The position numbers and the translations under genes are program-made. The notes below the pieces were generated by a model. The model did no database searches. It had not been told where the DNA came from and saw only the letters and a program-made list of their open reading frames with translations. From Luzula sylvatica (lineage: Eukaryota > Streptophyta > Magnoliopsida > Poales > Juncaceae), in assembly GCA_946800325.1 (NCBI GenBank), contig OX326959.1, positions 29,773,115-29,837,114 on the forward strand: 64,000 bases of DNA. Reading direction: 5' to 3'. The stretch's first letter is position 1; every line of letters starts with the position of its first letter. Positions 53,595 to 63,700 of the stretch are shown here, piece after piece.

Positions 53595-55740
53595 GTATGT
53601 GTTGGTCTTCAATCCCGGAGTTTTTTGAGAAAAACATGAAAAATGAAGTATTTTTCTCATTTTAGAGAACTATTTTGGTCTTTTTTAGAAAAAATGATAA
53701 TTGATATTTTTGAAGGTGTTAGACTTCAGTTTTTGATTTTCTGCAAAAAATAGGAAAAATAGAAATTTGTATTTGTTAGTCTTCAATCCCGTAGTTTTTC
53801 GAGAAAAACATGAAAAATGAAGTATTTTGCTCATTTTAGAGAACTATTTTGGTCTTTTTTAGAAAAAATAATAATTGATATTTTTGAAGGTGTTAGACTT
53901 CAGTTTTTGATTTTTTGCAAAAAATAGGAAAAATAGAAATTTGTATGTGTTAGTCTTCAATCCCGGAGTTTTTTGAGAAAAACATGAAAAATTAAGTATT
54001 TTGCTCATTTTAGAGAACTATTTTGGTATTTTTTAGAAAAAATGATAATTGATATTTTTGAAGGTGTTAGACTTCTGTTTTTGATTTTCTGCAAAAAATA
54101 GGAAAAATAGAAATTAGTATGTGTTGGTCTTCAATCCCGGAGTTTTTTGAGAAAAACATGAAAAATGAAGTATTTTGCTCATTTTAGAGAACTATTTTGG
54201 TCTTTTTTTGAAAAAATGATAATTGATATTTTTGAAGGTGTTAGACTTCAGTTTTTGATTTTCTGCAAAAAATAGGAAAAATAGAAATTTGTATGTGTTA
54301 GTCTTCAATCACGGAATTTTTCAGAGAAAAACATGAACAATGAAGTATTTTGCTCATTTTAGAGAACTATTTTGGTATTTTTTAGAAAAAATAATAATTG
54401 ATATTTTTGAAGGTGTTAGACTTCAGTTTTTTATTTTATGCAAAATATAGGAAAAATAGAAATTTGTTTGTGTTGGTCTTCAATCACGAAGTTTTTTGAG
54501 AAAAACATGAAAAATGAAGTATTTTGCTAATTTTAGAGAACTATTTTGGTATTTTTTAGAAAAAAATGATAATTGATATTTTTGAAGGTGTTAGACTTCT
54601 GTTTTTTATTTTCTGCAAAAAATAGGAAAAATAGAAATTAGTATGTGTTGGTCTTCAATCCCGGAGTTTTTTGAGAAAAACATGAAAAATGAAGTATTTT
54701 TCTCATTTTAGAGAACTATTTTGGTCTTTTTTAGAAAAAATGATAATTGATATTTTTGAAGGTGTTAGACTTCAGTTTTTGATTTTCTGCAAAAAATAGG
54801 AAAAATAGAAATTTGTATTTGTTAGTCTTCAATCCCGTAGTTTTTCGAGAAAAACATGAAAAATGAAGTATTTTGCTCATTTTAGAGAACTATTTTGGTC
54901 TTTTTTAGAAAAAATAATAATTGATATTTTTGAAGGTGTTAGACTTCAGTTTTTGATTTTTTGCAAAAAATAGGAAAAATAGAAATTTGTATGTGTTAGT
55001 CTTCAATCCCGGAGTTTTTTGAGAAAAACATGAAAAATTAAGTATTTTGCTCATTTTAGAGAACTATTTTGGTATTTTTTAGAAAAAATGATAATTGATA
55101 TTTTTGAAGGTGTTAGACTTCTGTTTTTGATTTTCTGCAAAAAATAGGAAAAATAGAAATTAGTATGTGTTGGTCTTCAATCCCGGAGTTTTTTGAGAAA
55201 AACATGAAAAATGAAGTATTTTGCTCATTTTAGAGAACTATTTTGGTCTTTTTTTGAAAAAATGATAATTGATATTTTTGAAGGTGTTAGACTTCAGTTT
55301 TTGATTTTCTGCAAAAAATAGGAAAAATAGAAATTTGTATGTGTTAGTCTTCAATCACGGAATTTTTCAGAGAAAAACATGAACAATGAAGTATTTTGCT
55401 CATTTTAGAGAACTATTTTGGTATTTTTTAGAAAAAATAATAATTGATATTTTTGAAGGTGTTAGACTTCAGTTTTTTATTTTATGCAAAATATAGGAAA
55501 AATAGAAATTTGTTTGTGTTGGTCTTCAATCACGAAGTTTTTTGAGAAAAACATGAAAAATGAAGTATTTTGCTAATTTTAGAGAACTATTTTGGTATTT
55601 TTTAGAAAAAATGATAATTGATATTTTTGAAGGTGTTAGACTTCTGTTTTTTATTTTCTGCAAAAAATAGGAAAAATAGAAATTAGTATGTGTTGGTCTT
55701 CAATCCCGGAGTTTTTTGAGAAAAACATGAAAAATGAAGT
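52640..55740 (+). repeat. 6-monomer HOR, about three tandem copies (1046 bp each)
   Basis: AATTAAG occurs at 52945, 53991 and 55037, and TATTTTTCTC at 53649 and 54695, all 1046 bp apart (6 x 174 + 2). The extra bases come from the CAGAG insertion form and A-run length. The extra A near 53513 is present again near 54559 but absent near 55606. This is the cleanest short-period HOR in the window and probably among the youngest. Confidence 0.85.
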
Positions 55741-57690
55741 ATTTTGCTCATTTTAGAGAACTATTTTGGTCTTTTTTTGAAAAAATGATAATTGATATTT
55801 TTGAAGGTGTATGACTTCAGTTTTTGATTTTCTGAAAAAAATAGGAAAAATAGAAATTTGTATGTGTTAGTCTTCAATCACGGAATTTTTCAGAGAAAAA
55901 CATGAAAAACGAAGTATTTTGCTCATTTTAGAGAACTATTTTGGTATTTTTTAGAAAAAAATGATAATTGATATTTTTGAAGGTGTTAGACTTCAGTTTT
56001 TGATTTTCTGCAAAAAATAGGAAAAATAGAAATTTGTATGTGTTGGTCTTCAATCCCGGAGTTTTTTGAGAAAAACATGAAAAATGAAATTTTTTGTTCA
56101 TTTTAGAAAACTATTTTGGTCTTTTTTAGAAAAAATGATAATTGATATTTTTGAAGTAGTTAGACTTCAGTTTTTGATTTTTTGCAAAAATTTGGAAAAA
56201 TAGAAATTTGTATGTGTTAGTCTTCAATCACGGAATTTTTTGAGAAAAACATGAACAATGAAGTTTTTTGCTCATTTTAGAGAACTATTTTGGTCTTTTT
56301 TAGAAAAAATCATAATTGATATTTTTGAAGGTGTTAGACTTCAATTTTTTATTTTATGCAAAATATAGGAAAAATAGAAATTTGTTTGTGTTGGTCTTCA
56401 ATCACGAAGTTTTTTGAGAAAAACATGAAAAATGAAGTATTTTGCTCATTTTAGAGAACTATTTTGGTATTTTTTAGAAAAAATGATAATTGATATTTTT
56501 GAAGGTGTTAGACTTCTGTTTTTGATTTTCTGCAAAAAATAGGAAAAATAGAAATTAGTATGTGTTGGTCTTCAATCCCGGAGTTTTTTGAGAAAAACAT
56601 GAAAAATGAAGTATTTTGCTCATTTTAGAGAACTATTTTGGTCTTTTTTTGAAAAAATGATAATTGATATTTTTGAAGGTGTTAGACTTCAGTTTTTGAT
56701 TTTCTGCAAAAAATAGGATAAATAGAAATTTGTATGTGTTAGTCTTCAATCACGGAATTTTTCAGAGAAAAACATGAACAATGAAGTTTTTTGCTCATTT
56801 TAGAGAACTATTTTGGTATTTTTTAGAAAAAAATGATAATTGATATTTTTGAAGGTGTTAGACTTCAGTTTCTGATTTTCTGCAAAAAATAGGAAAAATA
56901 GAAATTTGTATGTGTTGGTCTTCAATCCCGGAGTTTTTTGAGAAAAACATGAAAAATGAAGTATTTTTCTCATTTTAGAGAACTATTTTGGTCTTTTTTA
57001 GAAAAAATGATAATTGATATTTTTGAAGGTGTTAGACTTCAGTTTTTGATTTTCTGCAAAAAATAGGAAAAATAGAAATTTGTATTTGTTAGTCTTCAAT
57101 CCCGTAGTTTTTCGAGAAAAACATGAAAAATGAACTATTTTGCTCATTTTAGAGAACTATTTTGGTCTTTTTTGGAAAAAATAATAATTGTAGACTTCAG
57201 TTTTTGATTTTTTGCAAAAAATTGGAAAAATAGAAATTTGTATGTGTTGGTCTTCAATCACGAATTTTTTTGAGAAAAACATGAAAAATGAAGTATTTTG
57301 CTCATTTTAGAGAACTATTTTGGTATTTTTTAGAAAAAATGATAATTGATATTTTTGAAGGTGTTAGACTTCAGTTTTTGATTTTTTCCTAAAAATTGGA
57401 AAAATAGAAATTTGTAAGTGTTAGTCTTCAATCACGGAATTTTTTGAGAAAAACATGAATGATGAAGTATTTTGCTTATTTTAGAGAACTATTTTAGTCT
57501 TTTTAAAAAAAAATGATAATTGATATTTTGAAGGTGTTAGACTTCAGTTTTTTATTTCAAGCAAAAAATAGGAAAAATAGAAATTTGTATGTGTTAGTCT
57601 ACAATCCCGGAGTTTTTTGAGAAAAACATAAAAAATGAAGTTTTTTGCTCATTTTAGAGAACTATTTTGGTCTTTTCTAGAAAAAATCAT
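55037..57690 (+). repeat. Region 4 HOR, second copy (partial)
   Basis: Restart of the 7806 bp unit, following 47231-49884. The match ends near 57690, where ATATTTTTGAAGG stands in place of ATATTTTTTAAGG. It carries the third 16-bp-deleted monomer at 57187, matching 49381. Confidence 0.78.
57176..57197 (+). repeat. Monomer with 16-bp deletion, third copy
   Basis: Same junction 7806 bp after the 49381 copy, with a private TTTTTTGGAAAA in place of TTTTTTAGAAAA just before it. Confidence 0.88.
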
Positions 57691-57876
57691 AATTGATATT
57701 TTTGAAGGTGTTAGACTTCAGTTTTTGATTTTCTGCATAAAATAGGAAAAATAGAAATTTGTATGTGTTAGTCTTCAATCACGAAGTTTTCCGAGAAAAA
57801 CATGAAAAATGAAGTATTTTGCTCATTTTAGAGAACTATTTTGGTATTTTTTAGAAAAAATGATAATTGATATTTT

Positions 57877-57894
57877 TGAAGGTGTTAGACTTCA
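57877..57894 (+). other. Conserved dyad TGAAG-N8-CTTCA at the C/A junction
   Basis: Perfect 5-bp inverted repeat (TGAAG at 57877-57881, CTTCA at 57890-57894) around GTGTTAGA. It occurs in most monomers of the window. It is broken where the left arm reads TTAAG (e.g. 58051-58055) or where the right arm becomes CTTCT. Such a dyad could be a dimeric protein site or a small hairpin. No function is shown. Confidence 0.6.
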
Positions 57895-57941
57895 GTTTTT
57901 GATTTTCTGCAAAAAATAGGAAAAATAGAAATTTGTATGTG
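57885..57941 (+). repeat. Subunit A of the monomer (57 bp)
   Basis: First of three related subunits. Order: TTAG, ACTTCAG, a T-rich stretch (TTTTTGATTTTCTG), an A-rich stretch (CAAAAAATAGGAAAAATAG), then AAATTTGTATGTG. Main variants across the array are TTTTCTGC, TTTTTTGC, TTTTATGC and TTTTTTCC before the A-run, and ATAGG, ATTGG or AATGG after it. Confidence 0.75.
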
Positions 57942-58001
57942 TTAGTCTTCAATCCCGGAGTTTTTTGAGAAAAACATGAAAAATGAATTATTTTGCTCAT
58001 T
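57942..58001 (+). repeat. Subunit B of the monomer (60 bp), holds the variable CpG box
   Basis: Second subunit. TTAGTCTTCAAT is followed by a 7-bp box seen in five main forms (CCCGGAG, CACGGAA, CACGAAG, CCCGTAG, CCCAGAG), then a T-run, GAGAAAAACATGAAAAATG and ATTTTGCTCATT. Ungapped comparison of the first 50 bases after TTAG with subunit A gives roughly 55-60% identity by hand count, including CTTCA at the same offset. The box is the most informative site for classing monomers. Confidence 0.75.
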
Positions 58002-58058
58002 TTAGAGAACTATTTTGGTCTTTTTTAGAAAAAATGATAATTGATATTTTTTAAGGTG
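58002..58058 (+). repeat. Subunit C of the monomer (57 bp)
   Basis: Third subunit: TTAGAGAACTATTTTGG, then TCTTTTTTAG (or TATTTTTTAG), AAAAAATGATAATTG (or AATCATAATTG), and ATATTTTTGAAGGTG leading into the next subunit A. It keeps the TTAG, T-rich, A-rich, T-rich order of A and B but is the most diverged of the three, and needs a 1-bp gap to align to A. Its membership in a three-subunit structure is therefore an inference. Confidence 0.65.
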
Positions 58059-58364
58059 TTAGACTTCAGTTTTTGATTTTATGCAAAAAATAGGAAAAAT
58101 AGAAATTTGTATGTGTTAGTCTTCAATCCCGTAGTTTTTCGAAAAAAACATGAAAAATGAAGTATTTTGCTCATTTTAGAGAACTATTTTGGTCTTTTTT
58201 AGAAAAAATCATAATTGATATTTTTGAAGGTGTTAGACTTCAGTTTTTTATTTTTTGCAAAAAATAGGAAAAATAGAAATTTGTATGTGTTGGTCTTCAA
58301 TCACGAAGTATTTTGAGAAAAACATGAAAAATGAACTATTTTGCTCATTTTAGAGAATTATTTT

Positions 58365-59757
58365 GGACTCTTTTAGAAAAAATGATAATTGATATTTTTG
58401 AAGGTGTTAGACTTCAGTTTTTTATTTTTTGCAAAAAATAGGAAAAATAGAAATTTGTATGTGTTAGTCTTCAATCCCGGAGTTTTTTGAGAAAAACATG
58501 AATAATGAAGTTTTTTGCTCATTTTAGAGAACTATTTTGGTCTTTTTTAGAAAAAATCATAATTGATATTTTTGAAGGTGTTAGACTTCAGTTTTTTATT
58601 TTATGCAAAAAATAGGAAAAATAGCAATTTGTATGTGTTGGTCTTCAGTCATGAAGTTTTTTGAGAAAAACATGAAAAATGAAGTATTTTCCTCATTTTA
58701 GAGAACTATTTTGTTATTTTTTAGAAAAAATGATAATTCATATTTTTGAAGGTGTTAGACTTCAGTTTTTGATTTTCTGCAAAAAATAGGAAAAATAGAA
58801 ATTTGTATGTGTTAGTCTTCAATCCCGGAGTTTTTTGAGAAAAACATGAATAATGAAGTATTTTGCTCATTTTAGAGAACTATTTTGGTCTTTTTTAGAA
58901 AAATTCATAATTGATATTTTTGAAGGTGTTAGACTTCAGTTTTTTATTTTTTGCAAAAAATAGGAAAAATAGAAATTTGTATGTGTTGGTCTTCAATCAC
59001 GAAGTATTTTGAGAAAAACATGAAAAATGAACTATTTTGCTCATTTTAGAGAATTATTTTGGACTCTTTTAGAAAAAATGATAATTGATATTTTTGAAGG
59101 TGTTAGACTTCAGTTTTTGATTTTTTGCAAAAAATAGGAAAAATAGAAATTTGTATGTGTTAGTCTTCAATCCCGGAGTTTTTTGAGAAAAACATGAATA
59201 ATGAAGTTTTTTGCTCATTTTTGAGAACTATTTTGGTCTTTTTTAGAAAAAATCATAATTGATATTTTTGAAGGTGTTAGACTTCAGTTTTTTATTTTAT
59301 GCAAAAAATAGGAAAAATAGCAATTTGTATGTGTTGGTCTTCAGTCATGAAGTTTTTTGAGAAAAACATGAAAAATGAAGTATTTTCCTCATTTTAGAGA
59401 ACTATTTTGTTATTTTTTAGAAAAAATGATAATTCATATTTTTGAAGGTGTTAGACTTCAGTTTTTGATTTTCTGCAAAAAATAGGAAAAATAGAAATTT
59501 GTATGTGTTAGTCTTCAATCCCGGAGTTTTTTGAGAAAAACATGAATAATGAAGTATTTTGCTCATTTTAGAGAACTATTTTGGTCTTTTTTAGAAAAAT
59601 TCATAATTGATATTTTTGAAGGTGTTAGACTTCAGTTTTTTTTTTTGTTGCAAAAAATAGGAAAAATAGAAATTTGTATGTGTTGGTTTTCAATCACGAA
59701 GTTTTTTGAGAAAAACATGAAAAATGAAGTATTTTGCTCATTTTAGAGAATTATTTT
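58365..59757 (+). repeat. 4-monomer tandem duplication (696 bp)
   Basis: The rare TTTTGGACTCTTTTAG variant is found at 58365, 59061 and 59758, and TATTTTCCTC at 58691 and 59387, 696-697 bp apart (4 x 174). The two copies differ slightly, e.g. TTTTTGAGAAC near 59219 and a longer T-run near 59636. Confidence 0.8.
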
Positions 59758-60722
59758 GGACTCTTTTAGAAAAAATGATAATTGATATTTTTGAAGGTGT
59801 TAGACTTCAGTTTTTGATTTTCTGTAAAAAAATGGAAAAATAGAAATTTGTATGTGTCAGTCTTCAATCACGGAGTTTTTGAGAAAAACATGAATAATGA
59901 AGTATTTTGCTCATTTTAGAGAACTATTTTGGTCTTTTTTAGAAAAAATGATAATTGATATTTTCGAAGGTGTTAGACTTCAGTTTTTGATTTTTTCCAA
60001 AAAATTGGAAAAATTGAAATTTGTATGTGTTAGTCTTCAATCACGGAATTTTTTTGAGAAAATCATGAAAAATGAAGTATTTTGCTCATTTTAGAGAACT
60101 ATTTTGGTCTTTTTTAGAAAAAATGATAATTGATATTTTTGAAGGTGTTAGACTTCAGTTTTTGATTTTTTGCAAAAAATAGGAAAAATAGAAATTTGTA
60201 TGTGTTAGTCTTCAATCCCGGAGTTTTTTGAGAAAAACATGAACAATGAAGTTTTTTGCTCATTTTAGAGAACTATTTTGGTCATTTTTAGAAAAAATCA
60301 TAATTGATATTTTTGAAGGTGTTAGACTTCAGTTTTTTATTTTATGCAAAAAATAGGAAAAATAGCAATTTGTATGTGTTGGTCTTCAGTCACGAAGTTT
60401 TTTGAGAAAAACATGAAAAATGAAGTATTTTGCTCATTTTAGAGAACTATTTTGGTATTTTTTAGAAAAAATGATAATTCATATTTTTGAAGGTGTTAGA
60501 CTTCTGTTTTTGATTTTCTGCAAAAAATAGGAAAAATAGAGATTTGTATGTGTTAGTCTTCAATCCCGGAGTTTTTTGAGAAAAACATGAATAATGAAGT
60601 ATTTTGCTCATTTTAGAGAACTATTTTGGTCTTTTTTAGAAAAATTCATAATTGATATTTTTGAAGGTGTTAGACTTCAGTTTTTTTTTTTGTTGCAAAA
60701 AAAAGGAAAAATAGAAATTTGT

Positions 60723-63700
60723 ATGTGTTGGTCTTCAATCCCGGAGTTTTTTGAGAAAAACATGAAAAATGAAGTATTTTTCTCATTTTAGAGAACTATT
60801 TTGGTCTTTTTTAGAAAAAATGATAATTGATATTTTTGAAGGTGTTAGACTTCAGTTTTTGATTTTCTGCAAAAAATAGGAAAAATAGAAATTTGTATTT
60901 GTTAGTCTTCAATCCCGTAGTTTTTCGAGAAAAACATGAAAAATGAAGTATTTTGCTCATTTTAGAGAACTATTTTGGTCTTTTTTAGAAAAAATAATAA
61001 TTGTAGACTTCAGTTTTTGATTTTTTGCAAAAAATTGGAAAAATAGAAATTTGTATGTGTTGGTCTTCAATCACGAATTTTTTTGAGAAAAACATGAAAA
61101 ATGAAGTATTTTGCTCATTTTAGAGAACTATTTTGGTATTTTTTAGAAAAAATGATAATTGATATTTTTGAAGGTGTTAGACTTCAGTTTTTGATTTTTT
61201 CCTAAAAATTGGAAAAATAGAAATTTGTAAGTGTTAGTCTTCAATCACGGAATTTTTTGAGAAAAACATGAATGATGAAGTATTTTGCTTATTTTAGAGA
61301 ACTATTTTAGTCTTTTTAAAAAAAAATGATAATTGATATTTTGAAGGTGTTAGACTTCAGTTTTTTATTTCAAGCAAAAAATAGGAAAAATAGAAATTTG
61401 TATGTGTTAGTCTACAATCCCGGAGTTTTTTGAGAAAAACATAAAAAATGAAGTTTTTTGCTCATTTTAGAGAACTATTTTGGTCTTTTCTAGAAAAAAT
61501 CATAATTGATATTTTTGAAGGTGTTAGACTTCAGTTTTTGATTTTCTGCATAAAATAGGAAAAATAGAAATTTGTATGTGTTAGTCTTCAATCACGAAGT
61601 TTTCCGAGAAAAACATGAAAAATGAAGTATTTTGCTCATTTTAGAGAACTATTTTGGTATTTTTTAGAAAAAATGATAATTGATATTTTTGAAGGTGTTA
61701 GACTTCAGTTTTTGATTTTCTGCAAAAAATAGGAAAAATAGAAATTTGTATGTGTTAGTCTTCAATCCCGGAGTTTTTTGAGAAAAACATGAAAAATGAA
61801 TTATTTTGCTCATTTTAGAGAACTATTTTGGTCTTTTTTAGAAAAAATGATAATTGATATTTTTTAAGGTGTTAAGACTTCAGTTTTTGATTTTATGCAA
61901 AAAATAGGAAAAATAGAAATTTGTATGTGTTAGTCTTCAATCCCGTAGTTTTTCGAAAAAAACATGAAAAATGAAGTATTTTGCTCATTTTAGAGAACTA
62001 TTTTGGTCTTTTTTAGAAAAAATCATAATTGATATTTTTGAAGGTGTTAGACTTCAGTTTTTTATTTTTTGCAAAAAATAGGAAAAATAGAAATTTGTAT
62101 GTGTTGGTCTTCAATCACGAAGTATTTTGAGAAAAACATGAAAAATGAACTATTTTGCTCATTTTAGAGAATTATTTTGGACTCTTTTAGAAAAAATGAT
62201 AATTGATATTTTTGAAGGTGTTAGACTTCAGTTTTTGATTTTTTGCAAAAAATAGGAAAAATAGAAATTTGTATGTGTTAGTCTTCAATCCCGGAGTTTT
62301 TTGAGAAAAACATGAATAATGAAGTTTTTTGCTCATTTTTGAGAACTATTTTGGTCTTTTTTAGAAAAAATCATAATTGATATTTTTGAAGGTGTTAGAC
62401 TTCAGTTTTTTATTTTATGCAAAAAATAGGAAAAATAGCAATTTGTATGTGTTGGTCTTCAGTCATGAAGTTTTTTGAGAAAAACATGAAAAATGAAGTA
62501 TTTTCCTCATTTTAGAGAACTATTTTGTTATTTTTTAGAAAAAATGATAATTCATATTTTTGAAGGTGTTAGACTTCAGTTTTTGATTTTCTGCAAAAAA
62601 TAGGAAAAATAGAAATTTGTATGTGTTAGTCTTCAATCCCGGAGTTTTTTGAGAAAAACATGAATAATGAAGTATTTTGCTCATTTTAGAGAACTATTTT
62701 GGTCTTTTTTAGAAAAATTCATAATTGATATTTTTGAAGGTGTTAGACTTCAGTTTTTTTTTTTGTTGCAAAAAATAGGAAAAATAGAAATTTGTATGTG
62801 TTGGTTTTCAATCACGAAGTTTTTTGAGAAAAACATGAAAAATGAAGTATTTTGCTCATTTTAGAGAATTATTTTGGACTCTTTTAGAAAAAATGATAAT
62901 TGATATTTTTGAAGGTGTTAGACTTCAGTTTTTGATTTTCTGTAAAAAAATGGAAAAATAGAAATTTGTATGTGTCAGTCTTCAATCACGGAGTTTTTGA
63001 GAAAAACATGAATAATGAAGTATTTTGCTCATTTTAGAGAACTATTTTGGTCTTTTTTAGAAAAAATGATAATTGATATTTTCGAAGGTGTTAGACTTCA
63101 GTTTTTGATTTTTTCCAAAAAATTGGAAAAATTGAAATTTGTATGTGTTAGTCTTCAATCACGGAATTTTTTTGAGAAAATCATGAAAAATGAAGTATTT
63201 TGCTCATTTTAGAGAACTATTTTGGTCTTTTTTAGAAAAAATGATAATTGATATTTTTGAAGGTGTTAGACTTCAGTTTTTGATTTTTTGCAAAAAATAG
63301 GAAAAATAGAAATTTGTATGTGTTAGTCTTCAATCCCGGAGTTTTTTGAGAAAAACATGAACAATGAAGTTTTTTGCTCATTTTAGAGAACTATTTTGGT
63401 CTTTTTTAGAAAAAATCATAATTGATATTTTTGAAGGTGTTAGACTTCAGTTTTTTATTTTATGCAAAAAATAGGAAAAATAGCAATTTGTATGTGTTGG
63501 TCTTCAGTCACGAAGTTTTTTGAGAAAAACATGAAAAATGAAGTATTTTGCTCATTTTAGAGAACTATTTTGGTATTTTTTAGAAAAAATGATAATTCAT
63601 ATTTTTGAAGGTGTTAGACTTCTGTTTTTAATTTTCTGCAAAAAATAGGAAAAATAGAAATTAGTATGTGTCAGTCTTCAATCCCAGAGTTTTTTGAGAA

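Larger units (their letters stand above)
47231..55036 (+). repeat. Region 4 HOR, 45-monomer unit (7806 bp)
   Basis: AATTAAG at 47231, GCTAATTTTAG at 47766 and GAAGTAGTTAG near 48347 recur exactly 7806 bp later. The unit contains a 13-monomer duplication and the start of a 6-monomer tandem repeat. It includes two 16-bp-deleted monomers (49381, 51627), so its length is below 45 x 174. It overlaps the last part of region 3 copy c because the boundary is a gradual switch of match. Confidence 0.78.
57885..58058 (+). repeat. Representative full-length 174-bp monomer
   Basis: This monomer runs from the TTAG of GGTGTTAGAC to the base before the next such TTAG, exactly 174 bp. The phase is arbitrary and was chosen because TTAG also marks the internal subunits. 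By hand count about 26% of bases are G or C. Because 174 is divisible by 3, successive intact monomers keep the same reading frame, but internal stops prevent long open frames. Confidence 0.95.
56910..60722 (+). repeat. Region 5 HOR copy 1 (3813 bp, 22 monomers)
   Basis: The 16-bp deletion junction at 57187 recurs at 61000, and TTTTCCGAG at 57791 recurs at 61604, both 3813 bp apart (22 x 174 - 16 + 1). Its left part overlaps the end of the region 4 second copy. Near 60700-60730 the sequence switches from a long T-run/AAAAAAAAGG monomer to the TATTTTTCTC monomer that opens the next copy. Confidence 0.75.
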
